Of a stretch of DNA of 64,000 nucleotides, positions 24,933-33,406 are shown in pieces. This DNA is from CAZNYN01 sp964577295 (GTDB lineage Bacteria > Synergistota > Synergistia > Synergistales > Synergistaceae): the NCBI GenBank assembly GCA_964577295.1, contig CAZNYN010000001.1, positions 1 to 64,000 of the forward strand. Direction: 5' to 3'. Position numbers and translations under genes: made by a program. Positions within the stretch are counted from its first letter, which is position 1. Each line of letters begins with the position of its first letter. The notes under the pieces are model-generated. The model worked only from the letters and a program-made list of their open reading frames with translations, made no database searches and had not been told where the DNA came from.

Positions 24933-27900
24933 TCAATGCCCCCTGAATACAGTGCCATACGCTTTTTCGCAGTATTCGCGCACCACTCTGTGTGTGTTGA
25001 AATAGCTCGCGTTTATCGATATGGCCGACTTCATCATATATATCCATTTTTTTCTGTCTCTGTAATAAGTAGGTAAAACAAACTCTTCCAGTTTGTCATA
25101 GAGGCTTGATGCGTCCGCGGACTCATCATAGCCGTTCATGTCGTTCTCCTTAGGTTCAAGTCCTATGCCCCAGCCGGTCACGCCTTCGATGCATCCCTCT
25201 ATCCACCATCCGTCAAGGATTGAAAAATTCATAACTCCGTTGTGGACGCACTTCATTCCGCTTGTTCCGGAAGCTTCGCGCGGACGCACGGGAGTGTTTA
25301 GCCAAAGATCCGTACCTGATGTCAGCAGCTTCGCGGGTGCCATATTATAATTCTCCAAAAATATGACTGGAATCTTTTTGCCCAATTCTTTAGAGACGGT
25401 GCAAATTTTTTGGAGCACATCCTTGCCGGGTTCATCGTGAGGATGCGCTTTCCCGGAGAATACCAACTGAAGCCTGCCCCCCCCTATCTCGAGAAGGCGT
25501 TTTATATCGGAAAAAATCAAATTTGCTCTCTTGTATGTAGCTGCTCTTCTTGCAAAGCCCACAGTGAGAATATCGGGGTTGAGCTGTTCTCCCGTTTCTT
25601 CAAGAATATGCGCGAACAGCTTCATCTTTGCCGCCTGGTGTGCTCTCCAGACATCATCGTCTTTCAGCTTTACTGCCTGCATAAGCCTGCTCGGATCATT
25701 GCGCCAGCCGGGGATGTTCTCGTCATAGAGCTTAGCAAAACAGGGAGATGTCCAAGTCGCAGAATGCACCCCGTTTGTTATCCAGTCGATATTTTCGTCC
25801 GAGAACATGGCCCTGCTCACTTCCGCGTGTCTGCGCGAGACTCCGTTGACATAGCGGCTGAACTTCAGAGCGAGGTCTGTCATGGAAAGGCCGCTTCCGC
25901 CTATTGAATTTTTCAAAATAGAGGCAAAGTTGGGTTCGACAACACTTTCTATCAAATCATACGAGAAGAAGTCGTGTCCTGCTGCGACAGGTGTGTGTGT
26001 TGTAAATATGACCTGATTCTTAACCTTTTCGATATCGCCGTATCCCTGCTCCCGAAGCAGCTCCAGAGTGATAAAGCCCGCGTGTCCCTCATTCAGATGG
26101 AAAGTTTTTATATTGGTAAAGCCCATATCTCTAAGCAGTCTGAGTCCGCCTATGCCCAGTATAAGCTCCTGGCAGAGACGGTATTTATTGTCGCCCCCGT
26201 AGAGCTCCGCTGTGAGAGCTCTGTCCTCGCAGGTATTCTGCGGAATGTCCGTATCCAGAAAGAAAATGGGAAGGGGATGCCCCGATTCTCCTGTAAGAGT
26301 AAGAGTCCAGACACCTATTGTCACATTGCGTCCGTTCATAGTAAGTGTAACTTGGTTTGGCAGTTTTGTGAGAAATTTGGACGGGTTCCACTCCACGGGG
26401 CGCTCTGTCTGTCTGCCGTCTTCCGTCATTTTCTGTGCGAAATAGCCTTTTTTATAAAGCAGCGTCATACCTACCATTGGTACGCCCAAGTCAGATGCGC
26501 TCTTCAAAATATCGCCGGCCAAAATCCCAAGCCCTCCCGAATATGTAGGAATATCCGGATTAAGCCCTATTTCCATGGAAAAGTACGCAATGTTCCTAAA
26601 AGCAGGGTCGCGCTCAAGTGTGGAAAGGAGAGACTGAGCAAGGTTGCCCCCGTAATTCATGCCTGTCATGCTTTTTCCTCCTTTTTGCGGCGGTTTTGCG
26701 CTTTCATCCTTCGAAAACGGCAAAACTGATTTTTTCTTTGAAAAATTTGAATGCTTCTCAATATAGTTATCGATTATTATCCCCGCATTGGGAACTTCGT
26801 CTGTGTTGCCCCTAACCTTGTATAAGTCGGACACCAAAGATTTTGTCAGGTCAGCGCCGCTTACGGCTTCTGTAATTTGTGCTGCGCGCAGTGCGTATGA
26901 TATAGCCTGTCTTGTTTCAACTCCCGAAATGTCGTTAAAAAACCAGGCGCACGAGGTGTACATAAACATTCTCATCCTCTGAGCCTCAAGCAGAGAAAAA
27001 ACATTCGCGGCTTCCTTCTCCGAAATGGCCCCGAGGAATTCTTTCGCAAAGAGATTCTTTCTTTTATGCGAATCCGCATCTGCTAGGTAGATATCTATTG
27101 CCTCATTTCTAAGTATCCACGGATCGGCAAAACACGATACATATTTGTCAAAAATTTCGTCTGTCTTTGCGGCTAAATTGTCAAATGCCGCTCTGAGAGG
27201 CGCGCGCCATGCTCCGTTCCATGAATCCATGCCGCCTGTATGGCATCCGCAGTCGGAGCGCCACCTCTCAATGCCGTGCATACATGACCATGAAGTATTT
27301 TCCTTAATCTTACATCTGCAAAGAGGCGGATGCTTCTTTAAAAAATCACCTATTGATGGGGTATCGACATCTTTATTCTCGGCCAGCCTAGTAAAAAGGC
27401 GTGCTAGGGCCATCTCGCCGAATTTGTGGTGATGTCCGTAAGTTTCTCCGTCGACTGCGGCAACCAAAATTCTATCTTCATCCTTCACAGCCATAGAGTT
27501 AATCAGAGAATCGTAAAACCTGTCGCCGTTTTCAAGCAGACCGCCGAAGGCTATATCGTGTGATATCCTGCCGTTGTAAAAAATAATATTTATAGTGCGT
27601 CCTGAAGGGAGCTCGCAGAGATAGGGCAGTGTAGTGTCGGGCTCTCCTCCGTTTATTTCATGCCATACACTGTCATACTCGACAGCCTCACACTGATTCG
27701 GAGCCAGAATAGTAAAAGTTATGCCCTCTCTTGCCAAAGATTCCAATGTCTCCGTGTCAACAGCTGTTTCGGGAATCCACATGCCTTCGGGGTTATGTCC
27801 GAACCTGTAGGCGAAATCTTTGATTCCCCAAACAACCTGAGTTTTTTTGTCCAAAGAAGAGGCCAGCGGCATAATCATGTGGTTGTAGCATTGAGCAATG

Positions 27901-28196
27901 GCTCTTTCGCCCGATGATGTTATGGCTCTGTTCAAAGCGGGGTATCTTTTCTCTATCCATTTATGAAGTGTGGGGCCGAAGTTGAAGCTCATATGAGAAT
28001 AATTATTTACCGTAGAAATAATGCGTCCGTCAGAGCCAAGCACAACAGCTTCGCTCATAGGTTTATAGCACTCACTGCACACTCTCTCGTTCCAATCGTG
28101 GAAGGGGGCTGCCGATATATCTTTTTCTATAGTATTCAGCCATGGATTTTCACGCGGAGGCTGATAAAAATGGCCGTGTATAGCAACGCTGAACAA
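24933..28196 (-). CDS. GH57 glycoside hydrolase fused to short alpha-glucan phosphorylase (GT35)
   Basis: 1087 residues. Residues 1-~490 are a GH57 enzyme: HGHFYQPPRENPW at 7-19, nucleophile Glu143 in WIPETAVD, AAVDGETYGHHH at 246-256 and a helical C-terminal region. A low-complexity Lys/Ser linker (~480-508) follows. Residues ~510-1087 are an alpha-glucan phosphorylase: NIAYFSMEIGLNPDIPTYSGGLGILAGD, HLNEGHAGF, TTHTPVAAGHD, and the PLP lysine in GTSGMKCVHNG. Translation starts at TTG 28196 after GGAGGTGG. AAGGAGGAAAAAGC directly before Met510 (26669) looks like a working ribosome site, so a free ~578-residue phosphorylase may also be made. The pair would trim and phosphorolyse glycogen. Confidence 0.9.
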   Translation of the reverse strand: MFSVAIHGHFYQPPRENPWLNTIEKDISAAPFHDWNERVCSECYKPMSEAVVLGSDGRIISTVNNYSHMSFNFGPTLHKWIEKRYPALNRAITSSGERAIAQCYNHMIMPLASSLDKKTQVVWGIKDFAYRFGHNPEGMWIPETAVDTETLESLAREGITFTILAPNQCEAVEYDSVWHEINGGEPDTTLPYLCELPSGRTINIIFYNGRISHDIAFGGLLENGDRFYDSLINSMAVKDEDRILVAAVDGETYGHHHKFGEMALARLFTRLAENKDVDTPSIGDFLKKHPPLCRCKIKENTSWSCMHGIERWRSDCGCHTGGMDSWNGAWRAPLRAAFDNLAAKTDEIFDKYVSCFADPWILRNEAIDIYLADADSHKRKNLFAKEFLGAISEKEAANVFSLLEAQRMRMFMYTSCAWFFNDISGVETRQAISYALRAAQITEAVSGADLTKSLVSDLYKVRGNTDEVPNAGIIIDNYIEKHSNFSKKKSVLPFSKDESAKPPQKGGKSMTGMNYGGNLAQSLLSTLERDPAFRNIAYFSMEIGLNPDIPTYSGGLGILAGDILKSASDLGVPMVGMTLLYKKGYFAQKMTEDGRQTERPVEWNPSKFLTKLPNQVTLTMNGRNVTIGVWTLTLTGESGHPLPIFFLDTDIPQNTCEDRALTAELYGGDNKYRLCQELILGIGGLRLLRDMGFTNIKTFHLNEGHAGFITLELLREQGYGDIEKVKNQVIFTTHTPVAAGHDFFSYDLIESVVEPNFASILKNSIGGSGLSMTDLALKFSRYVNGVSRRHAEVSRAMFSDENIDWITNGVHSATWTSPCFAKLYDENIPGWRNDPSRLMQAVKLKDDDVWRAHQAAKMKLFAHILEETGEQLNPDILTVGFARRAATYKRANLIFSDIKRLLEIGGGRLQLVFSGKAHPHDEPGKDVLQKICTVSKELGKKIPVIFLENYNMAPAKLLTSGTDLWLNTPVRPREASGTSGMKCVHNGVMNFSILDGWWIEGCIEGVTGWGIGLEPKENDMNGYDESADASSLYDKLEEFVLPTYYRDRKKWIYMMKSAISINASYFNTHRVVREYCEKAYGTVFRGH

Positions 28197-28304
28197 AAAG
28201 TTTCCACCTCCGCTCCGTTTTGTGGCTGGACTGATGCCGTAAACTGATTATACTATGAGAAGAAGAGTACGGCGCAAAATTTTATTGAAGGGCAGGTATT
28301 TTAT

Positions 28305-28865
28305 ATGCTTGAAGATCTATCGGCTCACGTCCTGGATATAGCAGAAAACAGCGTCAGAGCCGGAGCTCACGAGATAACGGTTACTGTCGAAGAAAATAAA
28401 AATTCCGACATCCTCCTCTTCTCCGTACAGGATGACGGCAAAGGCATGACAGAAGAATTTGTTGCAAAAGTCACAGACCCTTTCACAACGACAAGAACTA
28501 CCAGAAGAGTCGGCATGGGACTGCCTTTTCTCAAACAGTCGGCGGAACTCTGCGGAGGCTCTCTCAAAATCGAATCAAAAGTAGGAATAGGAACAAAAAC
28601 GACGGCTTCATTTGTATACTCAAGTGTGGACAGGCCCCCCCTCGGAGACATGCCTGCCACGGTAATGACACTTATAATGGGTTCACCGTCTATTCACTGG
28701 ATATATATACACAGAACGGACACCGGCGAATTTACTCTGGATTTAAACGACATCGTTGATGCCTTGGACGGAGACAGAGATATGCTCCAATCCGCGGAAG
28801 TCGGGCTTTGGCTCAAAGAGCACATAAAAGAAGGGCTCGACGAGGCTGGGTGGAGTGGGGTCTGA
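28305..28865 (+). CDS. Stand-alone histidine-kinase-type ATPase domain protein
   Basis: 186 residues. The GHKL ATP-binding boxes are visible: N box DIAENSVRAGAHEI, G1 DDGKGM, F box DPFTTTRT, G2 VGMGLPFLKQSAELCGG and IGTKTTASF. No sensor, dimerisation His helix or receiver domain is present. About 80 C-terminal residues (PPLGDMPATVMTLIMGSP onward) are specific to this type. Similar ATPase-only proteins occur beside hydrogenase or NADH-oxidoreductase genes in anaerobes, but there is no such neighbour here. It diverges from the glycogen operon. Possible anti-sigma or kinase partner. Confidence 0.75.
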   Translation: MLEDLSAHVLDIAENSVRAGAHEITVTVEENKNSDILLFSVQDDGKGMTEEFVAKVTDPFTTTRTTRRVGMGLPFLKQSAELCGGSLKIESKVGIGTKTTASFVYSSVDRPPLGDMPATVMTLIMGSPSIHWIYIHRTDTGEFTLDLNDIVDALDGDRDMLQSAEVGLWLKEHIKEGLDEAGWSGV

Positions 28866-28897
28866 GATTTTGGACAGCCATAAAATAGCATAGGGAC

Positions 28898-28925
28898 TTG
28901 TTTTTTTTACTCTCGAGGTTATAAT
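28898..28925 (+). promoter_or_regulatory. Promoter of the 6S-like RNA
   Basis: TTGTTT (28898-28903), 16 bases, TATAAT (28920-28925). It would start transcription near 28932. Confidence 0.55.
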
Positions 28926-28930
28926 TGATA

Positions 28931-29127
28931 CAGAAGCACTTTGAGTGATTACCCTGCGGAGTTCGTGGAATACGGTATGTGTCTTGAGCCAACAAAATAT
29001 CCCGGCAGAATTCGGTATCCTCTCGGCGGCGGAGACCCTTGCGGTCGACCAAGCATGAAGGAGCGGGTTCGATCCTATTTTAGGAGCGGGTCAAGACCAT
29101 CCGTACACGGCTTCAGCGGGGTTTTTG
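28931..29127 (+). ncRNA. ssrS: Probable 6S RNA (SsrS)
   Basis: About 195 bases between a consensus -10 and a GGGGTTTTTG end, with no plausible protein in any frame. The 5' part from 28951 (ACCCTGCGGAGTTCGTG) pairs with the 3' part ending 29123 (CACGGCTTCAGCGGGGTT). The pairing resumes inside as TACGG/CCGTA and GTCTTGA/TCAAGAC, giving one long closing stem with a large internal loop. That is the 6S architecture. CTTGAGCC at the loop edge and the GTTCGTG block resemble conserved 6S segments. 6S RNA mimics an open promoter and binds sigma70 RNA polymerase. SRP RNA, tmRNA and RNase P RNA do not fit. Confidence 0.62.
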
Positions 29128-29180
29128 TTACTCGTTAGGTTTTTAAATAAAAAAATTTATATAAGAAACAGGAGATATTC

Positions 29181-30164
29181 ATGAGTATCGAAACCCCCTT
29201 TTGGCATCCATCCGAGGCGTCATCCTTTCTGCTTGACTGGGATGGCGTTATAGCAGAGACAAAATTGGATTTTTCCGCGGTAAGAGAACGTTATTACGGC
29301 GGCAGAAAAGCGTTGCTTCTTGAAGAGGCTGATACTCTTTCACACAAAGACAGAGAATCCCTGATGAAAGATCTGAGAGATCTTGAAATAGAGGGAGCGT
29401 TAAATGCCGTGCCAGTTCCCGGTGCTTTGGAACTGCTAGACAAACTGACATCCAAAAAAATTTCTTATGCGATAATTTCCCGCAACAGCACCGAATCCAT
29501 AGAAATCGCGGCTAAAAAAATAGGAGTGACTCTGCCTGAACATGTCTGGAGCAGGGACAACTCAAAATACATCAAGCCCGATCCAAGAGCTCTGACGGAA
29601 GCCGCCGCAGCTATGGGCACGCCTATCTCCGAATGCGTTCTTGTAGGTGACTTCATATACGACATCCAGTGCGCCAGACGTGCAGGAATGCGTGCCATCC
29701 TTGTCCAAAGAGAAAACCCCGAGTGGAATGTGTGGACAGATGTCTCATATCCTCTGCTTACAGATTTGCTCGATGCCATGGATAAGCCCGAGCCTCTGAC
29801 TCCGTGGGAGTACAAGGAAATATCGGCCAAACGCGGGGCAAAGTGGCTTGATGCCGCTCATAAGCTCATCTTCGCCGTACCCGACTCCACTTCGCCGACT
29901 CTGGACTGCTGGCTCGCCCGTACTGCCGCGCTCGGAATAGGTGCTCTGTACATTCCTGCCGATACTGTTTTCACGCCGACAGATTGGAAGGTAAACCCGT
30001 CTTTCCCGACCTCTGCAATGGGGCAGCCTCTTTGCGAAGCGGTCAAAGATTTTCTGTCGCCGCGCTATCCAATGATAAAAGTAACCGACGACCCGACAGA
30101 AGCCCTGAAAGCTCCGAAAAACTCCCTAGACTTAATGCGCTTTGCGGAGCGTAAAATATTCTAA
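29181..30164 (+). CDS. HAD-superfamily hydrolase with an unassigned C-terminal domain
   Basis: 327 residues. HAD motif I is LLDWDGVIAE with Asp19/Asp21, motif II AIISRN, the lysine in KYIKPDP and motif IV VGDFIYDIQCARRAGM, so residues 12-190 form a phosphatase-like domain. Residues ~200-327 (GAKWLDAAHKLIFAVPDSTSPT...) match nothing I recognise. CAGGAGATATTC precedes ATG 29181. Adjacent to rarA (4 bases between stop and next ATG), so co-transcribed. Confidence 0.82.
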   Translation: MSIETPFWHPSEASSFLLDWDGVIAETKLDFSAVRERYYGGRKALLLEEADTLSHKDRESLMKDLRDLEIEGALNAVPVPGALELLDKLTSKKISYAIISRNSTESIEIAAKKIGVTLPEHVWSRDNSKYIKPDPRALTEAAAAMGTPISECVLVGDFIYDIQCARRAGMRAILVQRENPEWNVWTDVSYPLLTDLLDAMDKPEPLTPWEYKEISAKRGAKWLDAAHKLIFAVPDSTSPTLDCWLARTAALGIGALYIPADTVFTPTDWKVNPSFPTSAMGQPLCEAVKDFLSPRYPMIKVTDDPTEALKAPKNSLDLMRFAERKIF

Positions 30165-30168
30165 AATA

Positions 30169-31473
30169 ATGCAGGAAAACACACTTTTCCCGCGGACGGA
30201 CGAAGAAGAAAAAACCGGATATGAAGTTCCTCTTGCGGAGAGGATGAGACCCCGCTCTCTTGACGAATACACGGGGCAGAGCCACATCATGGGTGTTGGC
30301 CGTCCCCTGCGTGTTATGCTTGAAGGCGGCAAAGTTCCGAGCTGCATACTGTACGGACCTCCGGGAGTCGGCAAGACAACTTTGGTTCGTCTCATGTCAA
30401 AAGTCACAGCAAGAAAGCTTCTTGAAATTAACGCGGTAAGTGCAAAAGTCGAAACTTTAAGAACTCTAGTAGACGAAGCAAAAGCGGTAAAGCGGGAGAC
30501 AGGCCGCTCTGCCGTGGCTTTTGTCGATGAAATATACCACTTCAACTCCAAACAGCAGAATGTACTTCTTCCCTATGTGGAAAAAGGGGAGATAGTGCTT
30601 GTCGGCACTACTACAGAAAATCCATGGTTTGAAATAAACAAAACCTTACTTTCAAGAATGGTCGTCTACACATTAAACCCTCTTGATGAAAAAGATGTAT
30701 TTGAACTGCTAAAACGTGCTATGGCTGACAAAGAGAGAGGACTAGGCATGCTTGAAGTGGAGGCTGACGATGAAGTCCTCATGAAAATAGCCATGCTTGC
30801 TGGCGGAGACGCAAGACAGTCTCTTACCCGCCTTGAAGCCTCCGTCTCATCTGTCGCTCTTGGCGGAGGGCATGTCCTAACATCCGAGATAGTGGCTCAG
30901 AGCACCGGAATGGCGACTCAGAGATATGACAGGGCCTCCAACGACCACTATGCCGTCATATCGGCACTGATAAAGAGCATAAGAGGCTCCGACCCAGACG
31001 CCGCTCTTTACTGGCTTGCGCGTATGCTTTCGGGCGGAGACGACCTGCGCTTTATATGCAGGCGGCTTTGCATATCCGCTTCGGAAGACATCGGCCTGGC
31101 AGACCCGTTGGCTCTAGTAATAGCTCAGAACGCCTCCGCGGCAGTGGACAGAGTTGGAATGCCCGAAGCGGAAATCATACTCGGAGAAGCAGTAGTCTAT
31201 CTGGCATGTGCTCCGAAGAGCAACAGCACATATCTTGGAATAAAAGCGGCAATGGATGCAGTTCGCTCCGGTGACTTGATGGAAGTTCCATACCACCTCC
31301 GCAATGACGGAGAAGGGTATGTATACCCTCATGACGTACCCTCGCATTGGGTGCCTCAGTCATACCTTCCCGAAGTAAGAAGATTCTACCGCCCTGGCAG
31401 ACTTGGGGCTGAGGCAAGAATAAAAGAACGGCTCAAAAATTTTTGGAAAAGATTCTCCGAAGACGAAGAATAA
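30169..31473 (+). CDS. rarA: Replication-associated recombination protein A (RarA/MgsA)
   Basis: About 434 residues. Walker A GPPGVGKTTL, Walker B FVDEIYHFN, sensor I GTTTENPWFEI, then the MgsA C-terminal tetramerisation region (YDRASNDHYAVISALIKSIRGSDPDAALYWLARML, SEDIGLADPLAL, YLACAPKSNSTY). This AAA+ clamp-loader-like ATPase acts at stalled forks. The start is uncertain: ATG 30169 gives the usual N-terminus but has no strong ribosome site, and TTG 30142 overlaps the HAD gene. Confidence 0.93.
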   Translation: MQENTLFPRTDEEEKTGYEVPLAERMRPRSLDEYTGQSHIMGVGRPLRVMLEGGKVPSCILYGPPGVGKTTLVRLMSKVTARKLLEINAVSAKVETLRTLVDEAKAVKRETGRSAVAFVDEIYHFNSKQQNVLLPYVEKGEIVLVGTTTENPWFEINKTLLSRMVVYTLNPLDEKDVFELLKRAMADKERGLGMLEVEADDEVLMKIAMLAGGDARQSLTRLEASVSSVALGGGHVLTSEIVAQSTGMATQRYDRASNDHYAVISALIKSIRGSDPDAALYWLARMLSGGDDLRFICRRLCISASEDIGLADPLALVIAQNASAAVDRVGMPEAEIILGEAVVYLACAPKSNSTYLGIKAAMDAVRSGDLMEVPYHLRNDGEGYVYPHDVPSHWVPQSYLPEVRRFYRPGRLGAEARIKERLKNFWKRFSEDEE

Positions 31474-31481
31474 AAATACAA

Positions 31482-31513
31482 AAAACCGCAGGCGCGAATT
31501 ACCCTGCGGTTTT
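31482..31513. terminator. Bidirectional terminator between rarA and the adenosyltransferase
   Basis: AAAACCGCAGG (31482-31492) / CCTGCGGTTTT (31503-31513), a perfect 11-bp stem with A and T runs, shared by convergent genes. Confidence 0.8.
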
Positions 31514-31534
31514 CAAATTTTGACAGAGCGGAAA

Positions 31535-32044
31535 TTAATTTTTCTTTTCGTCCTCGTCAACCTTCAGTGAGATAACATATATAACATCCGACAACCTGTT
31601 AAGGAAAATATACGCCTTTTCCTCCACCTTCCCATCGCGGAAGAGCGGCGTAGCAATACGTTCCGCCCTTCTTGCGATAGTTCGCGCCAGATGCAGAGCC
31701 GCGCCGCAACTGCTGTCTCCGGGACGGACAAAAGACATCTCCTGTGTCGAAATGGAAGCAGTAACACGCTGTGATACATTCTCAAGTATCTGAGGATCCG
31801 GCGTGGGGTAGTCACACTCGGCAAAATAAGCCATCGCTCCGAAAAGATAATCCTCTATGAAAAAAATATCCTCGGCAGTCTTTGGGTTGCCGCAGAATGA
31901 CCTTGCAAGACCTAAAGCCGCCTGGCATTCGTCGAGAGTCCCGTAAAGCTCGACCCTCATATCATCCTTGGGAACTCTCTCTCCGCTGGCAAGAGAAGTC
32001 GTCCCCTTGTCTCCGCCCTTTGTAGTAACATTGAAATGAGCCAC
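31535..32044 (-). CDS. pduO: PduO-type ATP:cob(I)alamin adenosyltransferase
   Basis: 169 residues from GTG 32044, which follows AGGAGGGG by 4 bases; upstream in-frame codons overlap the previous gene's Cys-rich tail. ATP-binding motif TTKGGDKGTTSLASGERVPKDDMRVELYGTLDE, then FVRPGDSSCGAALHLARTIARRAER and IFLNRLSDVIYVI are hallmark PduO segments. It makes adenosylcobalamin for B12-dependent isomerases. Follows the Cys-rich gene at 32055 by 10 bases. Confidence 0.92.
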   Translation of the reverse strand: MAHFNVTTKGGDKGTTSLASGERVPKDDMRVELYGTLDECQAALGLARSFCGNPKTAEDIFFIEDYLFGAMAYFAECDYPTPDPQILENVSQRVTASISTQEMSFVRPGDSSCGAALHLARTIARRAERIATPLFRDGKVEEKAYIFLNRLSDVIYVISLKVDEDEKKN

Positions 32045-32054
32045 AGTACCCCTC

Positions 32055-32570
32055 CTAACAGTCGTGTCCGCAGCCGCAGGAGCCGCTGTGTTCGCCTTTT
32101 TCCTCGTCTCCGCATCCGCTGGCGCAGGAGGAACAGTCCGAACATCCGCATCCGCCCTCATGCTGACTCTTAAATGCCACCCTCAAAGTAGCTTCCATAA
32201 AGAACTCTTCGGGCAGAGCCTGACACTCTTCTCCGTCGAAATTCTTAAAAGTGCGGCAGGCAAAGCCGACTCCGTCAGGTGTCACACATGAGTCACAGGG
32301 AGAAAAATCAAGAGTGAGCATCAGGAGATCTTCGATGGGAGTCTCCTGAAACTTCATATCGGAGCACGAAATAGTGACCATATTGCCCGTCATTAGATTT
32401 TCTTCCGTTATGTCATCAAGGATAACTTTGCGCAGCCTCAGCTTAATTCCCATTGGAAGAAGCTTGGGAGACATACGTTCCGCAAACGCGGTGAGATTGT
32501 CCCATGTTTCTTTCCAAGGTTCTGCCTCTATATCTTTTACGGTGTAGTGAGAAAGAATTACGATTTTCAT
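32055..32570 (-). CDS. Uncharacterised protein with Cys-rich C-terminal tail
   Basis: 171 residues from ATG 32570 (AAGGGGGA 5 bases upstream). The body (VILDDITEENLMTGNMVTISC, DLLMLTLDFSPCDSC, CRTFKNFDGEECQALPEEFFMEATLRVAF) vaguely resembles the DUF2703 group of small metal- or arsenic-linked proteins, but I cannot confirm this. The last ~35 residues contain eleven cysteines in CxC, CxxC and CGC patterns and suggest metal binding. It is translated just upstream of the cobalamin adenosyltransferase, so a cobalt or corrinoid link is conceivable (inference). Confidence 0.7.
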   Translation of the reverse strand: MKIVILSHYTVKDIEAEPWKETWDNLTAFAERMSPKLLPMGIKLRLRKVILDDITEENLMTGNMVTISCSDMKFQETPIEDLLMLTLDFSPCDSCVTPDGVGFACRTFKNFDGEECQALPEEFFMEATLRVAFKSQHEGGCGCSDCSSCASGCGDEEKGEHSGSCGCGHDC

Positions 32571-32662
32571 AAAAATCCCCCTTGGTTCATTTGCTGCATC
32601 ACACATATATATTACATCATATAAGCGCATGAGATAAGGTAGGATTACTATTAAAGAAAAAG

Positions 32663-32691
32663 TTGCGCAGAAAAGTTAAAAATGATATAGT
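32663..32691 (+). promoter_or_regulatory. Promoter of tRNA-Leu
   Basis: TTGCGC (32663-32668), 17 bases, TATAGT (32686-32691), about 25 bases before the mature tRNA 5' end. Confidence 0.55.
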
Positions 32692-32715
32692 ATGCGTTGT
32701 CATTAAACAGACCTT

Positions 32716-32801
32716 GCCGGAGTGGCGGAATGGCAGACGCAGCGGATTCAAAATCCGCCGAGGTAACACTCGTGGGGGTTCGACCCCCCCCTCCGGCACC
32801 A
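32716..32801 (+). tRNA. tRNA-Leu (CAA)
   Basis: Acceptor GCCGGAG (32716-32722) pairs with CTCCGGC (32791-32797), with discriminator A and an encoded CCA. Anticodon stem GCGGA/TCCGC has loop TTCAAAA, so the anticodon is CAA. A variable arm (CGAGGTAACACTCG) identifies a type II tRNA. T arm is GGGGGTTCGACCCCC. Confidence 0.95.
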
Positions 32802-32844
32802 AGTTCAAATAATAAGGCAGAAAAAAGTAATATAAAGTAAATTG

Positions 32845-32872
32845 AAAATCCCTGCTATGGCAGGGATTTTTT
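32845..32872 (+). terminator. Terminator after tRNA-Leu
   Basis: AAAATCCCTGC (32845-32855), loop TATG, GCAGGGATTTT (32860-32870), then TT. Perfect 11-bp stem. Confidence 0.82.
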
Positions 32873-32970
32873 GTTATCTTGCCTTTGTTATCCCCTGAAA
32901 GTAATGAATAATAAATAAAAGTAATTTGTGTCTCAGGTGTGTCTCGTGTCACAAAAAGCTTAGTATGTCT

Positions 32971-33117
32971 TTATGACTCAAAAATCTTTAATTCCTCGTT
33001 AAAATCCTCCTTGTCGATATACTTCCTGATAGTCTTGATTACGAAAATGGTTATAAAATCGCGCATATTCTTGAAAAGCATAGGAAAAAGATTCTTGCTC
33101 TTATCCAGCAGATTATC
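32971..33117 (-). pseudogene. C-terminal remnant of a truncated gene next to tRNA-Leu
   Basis: The minus strand reads DNLLDKSKNLFPMLFKNM, then RDFITIFVIKTIRKYID and KEDFNEELKIFES, with a stop at 32971-32973. The composition is typical of a real, lysine-rich protein end. The frame loses its upstream part where the 195-bp repeat begins near 33118, so the rest has been cut away by the junction. I do not recognise the family. The surrounding 32873-33117 contains nothing else supportable. Confidence 0.45.
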
Positions 33118-33357
33118 ATGAACAGTATTCAGCGTTTTGCCCATGAGCCGGTTATGCCAAGAGGCAACGAGGTTTCGGATGTGAAGGTGGGTGACGTGAA
33201 GAGGCTTATTTCTGAGGCTCTTGGTGTTCCTGTGCGTGAGGGCCAGATTAGGAAGAAGGGGCTTGGCGGGTTTATTTCGTATAATCTTTATAACGGGGAA
33301 AAAAATGAAATTGTTATGATAAGAGCGCGTAATGCGAATTCAACATTTTTGTATTGA
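33118..33357 (+). pseudogene. Detached C-terminal piece of a phage-type protein (repeat copy A)
   Basis: An open frame of 79 codons begins MNSIQRFAHEPVMPRGNEV and repeats residues ~305-370 of the ORF at 34099 with about 88% nucleotide identity. There is no ribosome site before the ATG. The reading frame also runs open upstream of it, as expected for a fragment of a larger protein. The last 15 residues are unrelated. Confidence 0.6.
33121..33315. repeat. 195-bp repeat, copy A (partner 35011-35205)
   Basis: Aligned without gaps to 35011-35205 over 195 bases at roughly 88% identity by eye; both copies encode EVSDVKVGDVKRLISEAL. The two direct copies flank the RelB/YoeB genes. Confidence 0.85.
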
Positions 33358-33381
33358 CACTATATATACAATATATATAAT
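33354..33381 (+). promoter_or_regulatory. Promoter/operator of the toxin-antitoxin pair
   Basis: TTGACA (33354-33359), 16 bases, TATAAT (33376-33381). The spacer and -10 hold the inverted repeat TATATATA-CAA-TATATATA (from 33361), a likely RelB/toxin autoregulation site. Confidence 0.7.
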
Positions 33382-33406
33382 TATGATTGCAAAGGGGTGA
33401 TGCGCT

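Noticed and set aside
28931..29127. tRNA-Sec, tmRNA, RNase P RNA or SRP RNA in the 315-base space
   Set aside because: A GGTTCGATCC T-loop-like string occurs but there is no matching acceptor or anticodon arm, and the signature sequences of the other RNAs are absent.
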